Below, piece by piece: positions 16,545-24,494 of a stretch of DNA of 64,000 nucleotides. The first letter of the stretch is position 1, and each line of letters starts with the position of its first letter. The notes below the pieces were generated by a model. That model did not search any database. It was not told where the DNA came from and saw nothing but the letters and a program-made list of their open reading frames with translations. The DNA lies in the NCBI RefSeq assembly GCF_000174435.1, contig NZ_ACJN02000001.1, positions 981,658 through 1,045,657 of the forward strand, written 5' to 3'. The DNA is from Desulfonatronospira thiodismutans ASO3-1. Its GTDB lineage: Bacteria > Desulfobacterota > Desulfovibrionia > Desulfovibrionales > Desulfonatronovibrionaceae. The translations under genes and the position numbers were made by a program.

Positions 16545-17798
16545 ATGGGCTTCTTGAACATCGGAAGAAAGGACGAATACGGCAAACAGCGCCGGATCGA
16601 GCACCGGGGCAAATATCTGCGGGCCAGCCGCACTGGAGGAGTTGCCCTGCGTGCCCAGGCAAAGGCCATGGGTGCTAACCTCACAGCTAATACCAACCGA
16701 GGCTTCAGGGTGAGCACCACTCCCCTGAAGAACACGCAGGTAGCCCTGCAGAACGGACGATTTGTGCTCCGTGGCCGTTACAGCCACGGTCCTTTCCAGT
16801 TCAACCTGTCCAAAACCGGAGTTACCGCCTCTACTCGCAACAGGCTGGGGACATTTAACTGGATAAAACCCCAGCGCTCCTCGGCAAAACTGTTTGGTGT
16901 GCAGTTTCGCGGCCGCAAGGCTGTAAATCTGCAAGTGCTGTACATGCTTTTTGCTGCAGTTGCCGCCGTATGCACATTACTTTTCAGACTCTTCGTCCGG
17001 CTATTGGAAGTTCTCGTATTGCTGCCTGGGATAATTTACCGGGCAACTTTGGCCTCTCCATACGCCTCAAGCATGCTCATGCGCAGATACCGCAACTGGC
17101 GGCTCTCCAGAACGATTGCCCGCCTTGAAAGGTATACGGGCAGGGAAATGGACTCCTGGCAAGTTGAAGAGCTTGCAGCCGGGGCGGTTTTGATTCTGGC
17201 CGCCTGGGGCCGTGGGAACAAAACGACAGAGATGGCTTCGGTTCTTGAGCAGGCCATTGCTGAACACACACAGGAAGGACCCTTGCAGCGCAGCCTACAA
17301 TACCTGCCTGACACTTCCCTGCGCCTGGAAAAATACACAGAAGAATTTAAAGGCGATCCAGTACATCACCTGGCTCTTATGGCCATGCTGGCTTCACGCC
17401 TTGCGCGCAAGATTTCAGAAGATGAACTGCCGGAGGTGCTTTTGGAAGCAGACGAAATCACCTTGAATGACGGTCCCCGCACCATGCTGCAGGAAAGGAT
17501 GCTGGAGGTGTTCGGGGACTTTGCCGGCCTGCAGCTCTTTGAAGAAGACAGTGTCGCTCTGGCAGAAGAATCTTATCCTGCACAGGCCCCTGACAGGGAA
17601 TTTGGTCACGTGGAAAGCAAACTGGACCTGAACAGTGCCTCACTGGAGGAACTGCAGGCACTTCCCCATATAGGCGAGGAAAGGGCCAAAGCAATTGCGG
17701 CCCGGCGGCCATTTTTCGACATGGAGGAGCTAAAGGAAATTGACGGAATCGGACCGCAGCGCCTTGAAAGCATCCGCGCATACGCAACAGTCAGGTGA
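16545..17798 (+). CDS. Membrane protein with C-terminal helix-hairpin-helix domain
   Basis: The first 125 residues are basic and beta-like, and contain a DUF4236-like stretch FQFNLSKTGVTASTRN. One strong hydrophobic segment follows (VLYMLFAAVAAVCTLLF, about residues 127-160). The middle is helical and soluble. The last 60 residues are a ComEA-type helix-hairpin-helix: LNSASLEELQALPHIGEERA then DGIGPQRLESI. Such tandem HhH units bind duplex DNA without sequence specificity. A DNA-handling role at the membrane is plausible, but no competence genes are nearby. Confidence 0.7.
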   Translation: MGFLNIGRKDEYGKQRRIEHRGKYLRASRTGGVALRAQAKAMGANLTANTNRGFRVSTTPLKNTQVALQNGRFVLRGRYSHGPFQFNLSKTGVTASTRNRLGTFNWIKPQRSSAKLFGVQFRGRKAVNLQVLYMLFAAVAAVCTLLFRLFVRLLEVLVLLPGIIYRATLASPYASSMLMRRYRNWRLSRTIARLERYTGREMDSWQVEELAAGAVLILAAWGRGNKTTEMASVLEQAIAEHTQEGPLQRSLQYLPDTSLRLEKYTEEFKGDPVHHLALMAMLASRLARKISEDELPEVLLEADEITLNDGPRTMLQERMLEVFGDFAGLQLFEEDSVALAEESYPAQAPDREFGHVESKLDLNSASLEELQALPHIGEERAKAIAARRPFFDMEELKEIDGIGPQRLESIRAYATVR

Positions 17799-17875
17799 TC
17801 CGGGAGACTTGGCTTCGCCTGGAATGGCCACACTCCCTGGAGTCCGCTAACTGGCCTTGAATATTTTTGGTAGTA

Positions 17876-18877
17876 TCAGTATTCATCGTAGCGGGCCAGA
17901 ACAGCTCTTGTCTCCTCCCTGATTTCATTGCGCATTTCTTCCGGCTTCAGCACCACTGCGCTTGAACCAAAACCCATGATCCATTTTTTTACGTCAAACC
18001 AGCCTGAGGTCTTCATTTTCAAGGTGATACTCCCGTCCGGATGTTCCTGTGAAGTCTGCAAGCAGGAGAATCGTCTTTCCTTGATATATTTGGCCTGATC
18101 CGCTGAAAACCATACTTCCAGGTCTACGGGGTCATCGTATACGATATCAAACGCCTGGCCCAGCTTTTCCTCAGGATCAAAATCCTGTGGGTATTCAAAT
18201 TCCTGTTCCAGTTCCTCAAGGTGTTCGATTCGTTCCACAGCAAGGACACGAATATCTCCGAACCTGGTCACCCGGACGAAAAGATACAGCCCGCCGTTGT
18301 TCTCAAAGAAATACAGGGGATCTATACGGAACTTCTTGGTTGTATCGTCCATAAAGGAAAAGTAGCTCACCACGCAGGTCCTCTTTCTGAGCATAGCTCT
18401 GGTCAAAGAGTCTATCAGACTCTCCTTGCCGCTGTAATCCTTGGTCAGCTTTCCAGTGGTTACAAACAGGGTCTTAAGCTTGCTCAGCTGGTCATCCAGT
18501 CCGCCGGGTACAAACCTGTTAAGCTTGGCATAGGCGCTTTCCAGCCTGTTTTCAATTTCAGTTCCCCGGTATACCCGGGACTCGGCCCTCAAGAAATAAA
18601 GGGCCATGATCTCGGGCAGGGTGAAACGAATGTCCGGCAGATTGATGTTTGGCAGCTTGAGTACATAGTCGGCATCAAGCTTCCAGGATTTTTCCCGCCC
18701 GGGCTGGTCGTTTTCATCGTAAATGGGAAAACCCAGTTCCTGGATAATGTCCAGCAGACGATACACGCTTCTGCGGTCCACCTCCAGTGCTTCTGACATC
18801 TGATTGATAGTGATCCCGCCAGGCCTGCCAAGAAGATCCACAGCCCTGAGCAGCTGAATGATATTCCTCCCCCGCAA
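17876..18877 (-). CDS. WYL-domain transcriptional regulator
   Basis: An N-terminal winged helix (ITINQMSEALEVDRRSVYRL) is followed by a WYL domain in the middle third with FRIDPLYFFENNGGLYLFVR and a C-terminal WCX-like region. The TTG start at 18877 is set by a perfect GGAGGTGA 3 bases upstream of a short spacer. WYL proteins such as BrxR and CapW control defence genes and sense nucleic acid or nucleotide ligands. The gene diverges from the tandem AAA+ gene, with only 123 bases between them, so it most likely regulates that gene. Confidence 0.88.
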   Translation of the reverse strand: MRGRNIIQLLRAVDLLGRPGGITINQMSEALEVDRRSVYRLLDIIQELGFPIYDENDQPGREKSWKLDADYVLKLPNINLPDIRFTLPEIMALYFLRAESRVYRGTEIENRLESAYAKLNRFVPGGLDDQLSKLKTLFVTTGKLTKDYSGKESLIDSLTRAMLRKRTCVVSYFSFMDDTTKKFRIDPLYFFENNGGLYLFVRVTRFGDIRVLAVERIEHLEELEQEFEYPQDFDPEEKLGQAFDIVYDDPVDLEVWFSADQAKYIKERRFSCLQTSQEHPDGSITLKMKTSGWFDVKKWIMGFGSSAVVLKPEEMRNEIREETRAVLARYDEY

Positions 18878-19000
18878 AAATCACCTCCAATGTTTTTCTG
18901 ATATGGCCAGAAACGTCACGTCTGCATGTAAATACTGCTCTTCAAACATCCATTGCCAGCTTCAGCATGGATAATCAACCCCGGAAAGCAGGAGGGGATC

Positions 19001-21214
19001 ATGCCCAAGCCAAGAGGAAAAAGCAGGCCGAAAATAAAGGAAAACTCTCCAGAGCATGTTTTCAGGATGGATGCGGACGATCTCTTTATCAGGCAAAAAT
19101 CAGCCGTCTTCATGCGAAGGGTGCTTGAGTTGATGAAAAGAATTGATGAGCCGGCCATTGAATTTATCCGGTGGATAATAGCTGACAGCCGGCAACTTGA
19201 AGATTTGCTTTTATCGAAGCTTAGAAAACATGACCGGGAGCGGATTCTAGAACAGTTCTCTCCACGTTCTCATGATATGGAAGCATGGAAAGCAGTTGAT
19301 TTCCTGGTCTCAGCTTTAGAAGCAACTCCTCCGGATCATCATGGGTATGTCCTCCATGGAGTTAAAAACATTCTGGATGATTTTTTGTCTTCTCATCAAA
19401 GCAGTGCTTGCTCCATCCAGGAAAATCTAAACTGCCTCCGGGAAACTTTCAGACTTTCAGAACATGAGTCCGAGATGATACTGTTTATTTTCCTGCTGGG
19501 AGTTCAAAGACCTTTTTCTGATTATTTTGACGAGCACCTGGACTGTCAGGCTTATACAGGCAGAAAATACCTGGCCACAGCCCTGGGAATCGATTCCAAT
19601 CAGCTCAGAGAAGTATTGTCCGGCCACCTTTTTGAGCTTGGCCTGTTACGTCGAAAATTCAATTTTTTAGAGCTGGATGAAGATATTACCAGGACCCTGG
19701 CTCAGGGAAATGCCCACCGGCTCAACTCCAAGTATTTCATAGAGGTAAGCAGGGATTACATACCACTCAAGAACCACCTGCTGTCCGAAGGAACCGTTGA
19801 GCATATTCTGTCTTTGCTGAAGGAAAAAAGAGAATCCCCCACCCATATACTTCTATACGGCCCACCAGGCACGGGCAAAACCACCTTTGCCAGAGCCATA
19901 GCCGATAAGATCAACTGCCCGGCTTATGAAACAGTCCATCCCGAAGACAACAGCGCCCATGGCCTGCGCAAGGCTGTCCAGGCCTGTATCAATATCACCA
20001 ATGAAGGCAGCGGTTCTTTGATGATTGTGGATGAAGCCGACTCCCTGCTGCAAGCCGGGGCTTCCTATTTTCACTGGGGCGAGGTCAAGGACAAGGGGTG
20101 GCTGAACAAATTTATGGAGAAGCCAGGGGTCAGGGCCTTATGGATAACCAATCGTGTAGACGGCATTCAGGAATCAACAAAACGCAGATTTGCCTTCAGC
20201 CTTGGTTTTAAAAAATTCAATCGCTCTAAACGAATTTATCTGTGGAACTCGGTCTTGAATAATAACCTGGCTGGACAGCTGGTGACAGAAAAAGAGGTAC
20301 AAACCTTGGCAAGGGACTATGATGTAAGCCCCGGAGCTATGAATATGGCTGCGCTCAAGTCTTTGGAGATAGCCGGTAATCAAGAAGGGTTCTATGCATC
20401 AGTGCGCCGCTCCCTGGATGCCTCAAAGACACTGTTGCATGACGGAAACATATGTGAACCCAATGAAAGCCTTCAGAATGATTACTCCCTGGAAGGCCTG
20501 AACATCAAGGCAGATATTGAAGACTTTGCAGGCCGGATGGAGATGTTCAGCCAGGCTCTGTCACGATCGGGCAAGAGTGCCGGGATAAGCACTCTTTTTT
20601 TCGGGCCGCCTGGCACTGGGAAAAGCGAGCTTGTCAGATATCTGGGCCGAAAGCTGGACCGTGAACTGCTGATTAAATACCCAAGCGACATCCTGGACTC
20701 CTACGTTGGAATGAATGAGCAAAACATTGCAGGCGCTTTTCGGGAAGCAGACCAGGAAGAGTGTATTCTGGTATTTGAAGAGGTTGACTCGTTTCTGTCC
20801 GCCAGAAGCATGGCCCAGCGCAGTTGGGAAGTGAACATGGTCAATGAGTTTCTGGCGCGCATGGAAAGATTTCGAGGTCTTTTGATCTGTACCACCAACA
20901 ACTATTCCTGGGTGGACAGAGCTGCGCTTCGCCGGTTTATGTTCAAGGTAGAGTTTGACTATCTGCTCCCCGAAGGCAGGCAGATATTTTACCGGAAAGT
21001 TTTGTCCCCCTTGCTTGAACAAGAACCTACCAAGGAACAGATGGAGCAGGTCAAAACCATTTCAGATCTGGCTCCCGGGGATTTCCGGGTGGTCAGAGAC
21101 AGATTCAGCCTGCTTCCTGCACCTGAAGTTTCTCATTCAGAGTTGATCCAGTCCCTGGAGCTTGAGGTAAAAATGAAAGACAAGCACCGATATGGCTACA
21201 GGCTGGGATTTTAG
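19001..21214 (+). CDS. Tandem AAA+ ATPase (two ATPase domains)
   Basis: This 737-residue protein has a helical N-terminal region (about 1-255) and two AAA+ modules. Module one has Walker A GPPGTGKT near 287-294 and Walker B LMIVDEAD near 341. Module two has GPPGTGKS near 535-542, ILVFEEVD near 588 and an arginine-rich ALRRFMFKVEF segment. In module two the usual Walker B Asp is Glu, but the catalytic Glu is kept. There is no zinc protease domain, so it is not FtsH. The ATG at 19001 follows AGGAGGGG; an upstream in-frame start is poorer. It is divergent from the WYL gene and followed by a small protein gene. Confidence 0.85.
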   Translation: MPKPRGKSRPKIKENSPEHVFRMDADDLFIRQKSAVFMRRVLELMKRIDEPAIEFIRWIIADSRQLEDLLLSKLRKHDRERILEQFSPRSHDMEAWKAVDFLVSALEATPPDHHGYVLHGVKNILDDFLSSHQSSACSIQENLNCLRETFRLSEHESEMILFIFLLGVQRPFSDYFDEHLDCQAYTGRKYLATALGIDSNQLREVLSGHLFELGLLRRKFNFLELDEDITRTLAQGNAHRLNSKYFIEVSRDYIPLKNHLLSEGTVEHILSLLKEKRESPTHILLYGPPGTGKTTFARAIADKINCPAYETVHPEDNSAHGLRKAVQACINITNEGSGSLMIVDEADSLLQAGASYFHWGEVKDKGWLNKFMEKPGVRALWITNRVDGIQESTKRRFAFSLGFKKFNRSKRIYLWNSVLNNNLAGQLVTEKEVQTLARDYDVSPGAMNMAALKSLEIAGNQEGFYASVRRSLDASKTLLHDGNICEPNESLQNDYSLEGLNIKADIEDFAGRMEMFSQALSRSGKSAGISTLFFGPPGTGKSELVRYLGRKLDRELLIKYPSDILDSYVGMNEQNIAGAFREADQEECILVFEEVDSFLSARSMAQRSWEVNMVNEFLARMERFRGLLICTTNNYSWVDRAALRRFMFKVEFDYLLPEGRQIFYRKVLSPLLEQEPTKEQMEQVKTISDLAPGDFRVVRDRFSLLPAPEVSHSELIQSLELEVKMKDKHRYGYRLGF

Positions 21215-21252
21215 CAGGAAAACAAGTGCACTGAAAAAATTGGGAGGGGAAT

Positions 21253-21672
21253 ATGAGCGAGGAGGCAAAGGCCACAGGTAAGTTCTGGACTCTGGTCTGG
21301 TCCAACAGGCAGAAGGGCAGCTATCTTCTGTCGAATTACGAAACAACGCATATTAAAAGCCTACCGAACGGCTGGCTTTTAAGGCACAGGTTCATGGGAG
21401 GGAAATATTTTACCCGGTCCAGCATAATTTTCGTCCCTGATCCTGCACATACCTGGGAAGCTGATCATATCGAGGTGCAATGGGAACGGATCTACAGCAG
21501 AAAGACACCAAATCATGTTGAATATACCAACAGGCTAAAAACCCCGCAGGGTTGGGTCATTAAAGAGTTTTTCAGCACCAAGCGGTCTGCTTCAAAGGAA
21601 GGCACTACATGCCTTAGTCTGACTTATTTTGAGGACAAAGATCACCAATGGGTAGGGGTGCGGCTCTTTTGA
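21253..21672 (+). CDS. Hypothetical 139-aa protein, 3' end altered by IS insertion
   Basis: This small beta-rich protein has several Trp residues (FWTLVWSNRQKGSYLLSNYE; MGGKYFTRSSIIFVP); I do not recognise the family. It starts behind GGGAGGGG, 38 bases after the AAA+ gene, so the two form an operon. The ISKra4-type element inserted at 21656. Joining the two flanks gives ... DHQWVV followed by a stop, so the native protein was probably 135 residues and now ends in WVGVRLF encoded by the IS end. Function may well be preserved. Confidence 0.75.
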   Translation: MSEEAKATGKFWTLVWSNRQKGSYLLSNYETTHIKSLPNGWLLRHRFMGGKYFTRSSIIFVPDPAHTWEADHIEVQWERIYSRKTPNHVEYTNRLKTPQGWVIKEFFSTKRSASKEGTTCLSLTYFEDKDHQWVGVRLF

Positions 21673-21857
21673 AACTCACAAAAGATAAGTAATTTTAGCA
21701 GGTTAGCAAGGTAAACATCGAGATTTTTCTTGATTTTGTCTACATATGCATTTCGTGTGCTGATATGTGACCAATTTTGCTCATCAGTTTCCAGCTTTTT
21801 CAGCAAGAAGATTTTTTTCTCGTTTTCATTAAAAAAATGCTGGACATCCTCATGCTT

Positions 21858-21884
21858 CCTTGTTATCTTAAAATAGCAAGGAGG
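21858..21884 (+). promoter_or_regulatory. Hairpin masking the ribosome site of the IS operon
   Basis: CCTTGTTAT (21858-21866) pairs with ATAGCAAGG (21873-21881), a 9-bp stem with a six-base loop. Its 3' arm contains the start of AAGGAGG, the ribosome site of the DruA gene. Insertion sequences often hide the start in this way to prevent expression by read-through from outside promoters. Confidence 0.55.
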
Positions 21885-21889
21885 CAGTC

Positions 21890-22789
21890 ATGGTCCAAGA
21901 AATTTCTCAAAAGTTTTGTGGCAGGGAATTTACATCCGAAGAAGTAAGGCTTGTTCAGGAGGTTGTAAGGAACTGTGCGGGACTCAGTCGTACTGAATTG
22001 TCCCATACGGTCAGTGAGTTGCTGGAATGGAAGCGGCCTGGGGGCGGGCTTAAGGCCAGAGAGTGCATGGATTTTCTGGAGCAGTTGGCGGTTCATGAAA
22101 TTATCGATCTTCCAGGTAAAAAGTCATCAGGGAAAGCTAAACCCAGGAAAAGCATCGCTGCTGTCCAGGACAGCCGTCCTTATAGTCATCTGTGCGGTAG
22201 TGTAGAGGAATTTACTCCGCTGGATGTTGAGCTGGTTGAAAACCGGGAACAACGGTTGTTGTTTCAGGACCTGCTCAGCAGGTACCATTATCTTGGTTAT
22301 GCCATGCCTTACGGCGCACGCTTGCAATATTTGATACATACAGGCCGACCCCGCAGGGAAGTGGTTGCCTGCGTGCAGTTTTCCAGTCCGGCCTGGCGAA
22401 TAAAGGCCCGAGATCAGTGGATCGGTTGGGATGACGGCACACGTTCGAAGCGCTTGCAGCATGTGGTCAACAACAGCCGGTTGTTGATCCTGGCCAGGAT
22501 AAAAAATCTGGCGAGCATGGCGTTGTCCAGGGCGTTGCAGCATCTTGGTGTGGACTGGCTTGAACGTTATGGGGTTGAGCCATTGCTGGTGGAGACTCTT
22601 GTAGACAGGCAGCGTTTTCATGGGGGCTGCTATCTGGCTTCCAACTGGAAATTGCTTGGTGATACCAGTGGCCGGGGGCGTACGGATCGAGCTCACAAGC
22701 GTCATGGCTCAGAAGTTAAAAAGGTGCTGGTCCTTCCCCTGGTCAAGAACGCTGTAACCAGACTGTCAGGGAAAGGAGGCCGGCCATGA
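21890..22789 (+). CDS. DruA-family protein (DUF4338) carried by the IS
   Basis: The 299-residue protein matches the DUF4338/DruA layout: HYLGYAMPYGARLQYLI, VVACVQFSSPAWRIKARDQW-IGW, RLQHVVNNSRLLIL and ETLVDRQRFHGGCYLASNWK. DruA names the signature protein of the Druantia phage-defence systems, but here it lies inside an insertion sequence and overlaps the transposase start (ATGA). No DruE helicase or other Druantia gene is nearby, so it is better seen as a transposition accessory or passenger. Its molecular activity is not known. Confidence 0.88.
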   Translation: MVQEISQKFCGREFTSEEVRLVQEVVRNCAGLSRTELSHTVSELLEWKRPGGGLKARECMDFLEQLAVHEIIDLPGKKSSGKAKPRKSIAAVQDSRPYSHLCGSVEEFTPLDVELVENREQRLLFQDLLSRYHYLGYAMPYGARLQYLIHTGRPRREVVACVQFSSPAWRIKARDQWIGWDDGTRSKRLQHVVNNSRLLILARIKNLASMALSRALQHLGVDWLERYGVEPLLVETLVDRQRFHGGCYLASNWKLLGDTSGRGRTDRAHKRHGSEVKKVLVLPLVKNAVTRLSGKGGRP

Positions 22790-24362
22790 TGCAGGCAGCC
22801 GAGGCATTGCCTGCCCTTCATGCCGGGCAGGGGGCATATGGAGAGTCCAGGCAATGTTTTGAAAACCATCTTGTGAGCTTTATTGACTCATCCGAGGCAC
22901 ATACTATGACCCATAGTGAACTGGAGCGGGAACTGGAGAAAAGGGGCCGTGAGTTGATGCGCCAACTTCTGCAGGATCATCTGGACACGCGTCGTCCCGG
23001 CGAGACTGCTGGTCCGGTAGTGGACAGTGATTCAGAGCAACGCAACAATATCCGGAACCATGATCGTAGCATTAAGACTGTCTTTGGAACGCTCACGATA
23101 GAGAGGGCTGGATACGGCCAGGAAGGCAAGAACAGCCTGCACCCACTGGATGCGGAGCTCAATATTCCAAAAGAGCTGTATTCTTTGGAGCTTCGCAAAC
23201 GCGTGGCCCGGGAGGCTGCAAAGAGTTCTTTCGATGACACCCTGGAGCATATTCTGGAGGTTACAGGGGTAAATATCCCCAAACGTCAGGCGGAAGAACT
23301 GGCAGCGCGGGCTGCAAGGGACTTTGATGCCTTTTACGATACCAGACGCATTGATGGTTCCCGTGAAGAGACACCAGGCTCTTTGTTGGTACTCACTGTA
23401 GACGGCAAGGGTGTGGTCATGCTTGAGAGGGATTTACGGGAAACTACCCGCAAGGCTGCCCAGCAATCCAGGCATAAGAAGAAATCCAGGCTGTCTCAGG
23501 GAGAGAAAAAGAACTCCAAACGCATGGCCACTGTTGCCTCTGTATATACTATTGAGCCGCATATAAGGACCCCCGAAGACATTGCCCTGGGAACAAAAGA
23601 GCATGCCCGCGATGGCCCTAAACCTCCCAGGCCGGAAAACAAGCGCATCTGGGCCAGTCTGAAGAAAGAACCGGAAGAGGTCATTGAGGAGTTATTCCAG
23701 GAAGCCTTTTCCCGTGACCCGGATCAGAAAAAAACATGGGTGGCCTTAGTCGACGGCAACAAGACCCAGATCAAGCAGTTACGCAAGCAGGCCAAAAAAA
23801 GAACTACAACCTGCATATCATCCTGGATATTTACCATGTCAGTGAGTATTTGTGGAAAGCTGGCAAGGCCTTTCATCCTGAATCAGGTTCAAAACAGGAG
23901 GCTTGGGTTGGGCAACGTCTTTTGGAAGTCCTTCGCGGTAAGGCCGGATACGTTGCAGGGGGGATTCGCCGTAGCGCTACCTTGCAGAAACTGAGTTCAA
24001 AGTCCCGTATCCCAATAGATAAATGCGCAGATTACCTGCTCAATAACAAAGCCTACCTCCGATACGACCGGTATCTTTGCCTCGGTCTGCCTGCTGCAAC
24101 CGGAGTCATCGAAGGGGCCTGTAAGCATCTGGTCAAGAAAAGGATGGAAGACACCGGTGCACGCTGGAGTCTGGAAGGCGCAGAAGCAGTTCTGAAGCTT
24201 CGCGCCCTGCGTTGCAGCCATGACTTTGACGAATACTGGGAGTTTCATGAAAAATGCGAGTATAAGCGCAACCATGAAAGTCTGTACAAAAACGGCATCG
24301 TGCCAAAGACCATCTCAACCCGGCATCCTCGCAAGAATGGTCGCCTGAATAAAATCAAATAA
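22786..24362 (+). CDS. ISKra4-family transposase, two frames joined by a -1 shift
   Basis: The first frame (22786-23994) contains RSIKTVFGTLTIERAGYGQ, then a DDE-type catalytic region with VLTVDGKGVVM. Near 23794-23800 a run of seven A followed by G occurs. The -1 frame there continues KNYNLHIILDIYHVSEYLWK with the second Asp, and later GVIEGACKHLVKKRMEDTGA with the catalytic Glu, ending at 24362. The product is thus about 525 residues only if ribosomes or polymerase slip on the A run. A -1 shift is known in part of this family; a simple mutation is the alternative. Confidence 0.88.
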
Positions 24363-24494
24363 CCAACAAGCCGGATTTTAAAATCCGTAAAAATCAGTCA
24401 CGGGGAAGTTTAAACTTGGCTGTCGAAAAAGAGCCGCACCCAATGGGTAGTCTGATATTTTTCTCGGAAAGCACCTTGCCTGCATCTTAAACAA

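Larger units (their letters stand above)
21656..24441 (+). mobile_element. ISKra4-family insertion sequence with a DruA passenger gene
   Basis: The element begins GGGTGCGGCTCTTTT and ends with the inverse AAAAAGAGCCGCACCC. It is flanked by an exact 9-bp duplication AATGGGTAG at 21647-21655 and 24442-24450. It carries a DUF4338 (DruA) gene and a frameshifted ISKra4 transposase gene that overlap by four bases. The length of about 2.79 kb and the 9-bp duplication fit the ISKra4 group. A long untranslated leader separates the left end from the first gene. Confidence 0.93.

Noticed and set aside
19001-21214. FtsH-type protease
   Set aside because: The two ATPase modules resemble AAA+ proteins, but no HEXGH zinc-protease motif or membrane helix is present.
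22127-22705. Antisense frame within the DruA gene
   Set aside because: It is a shadow of the sense gene with no ribosome site or recognisable domain.
21890-22789. Druantia defence system
   Set aside because: Only a DruA-family gene is present, inside an IS with precise ends; no DruE helicase or other Druantia component is found.
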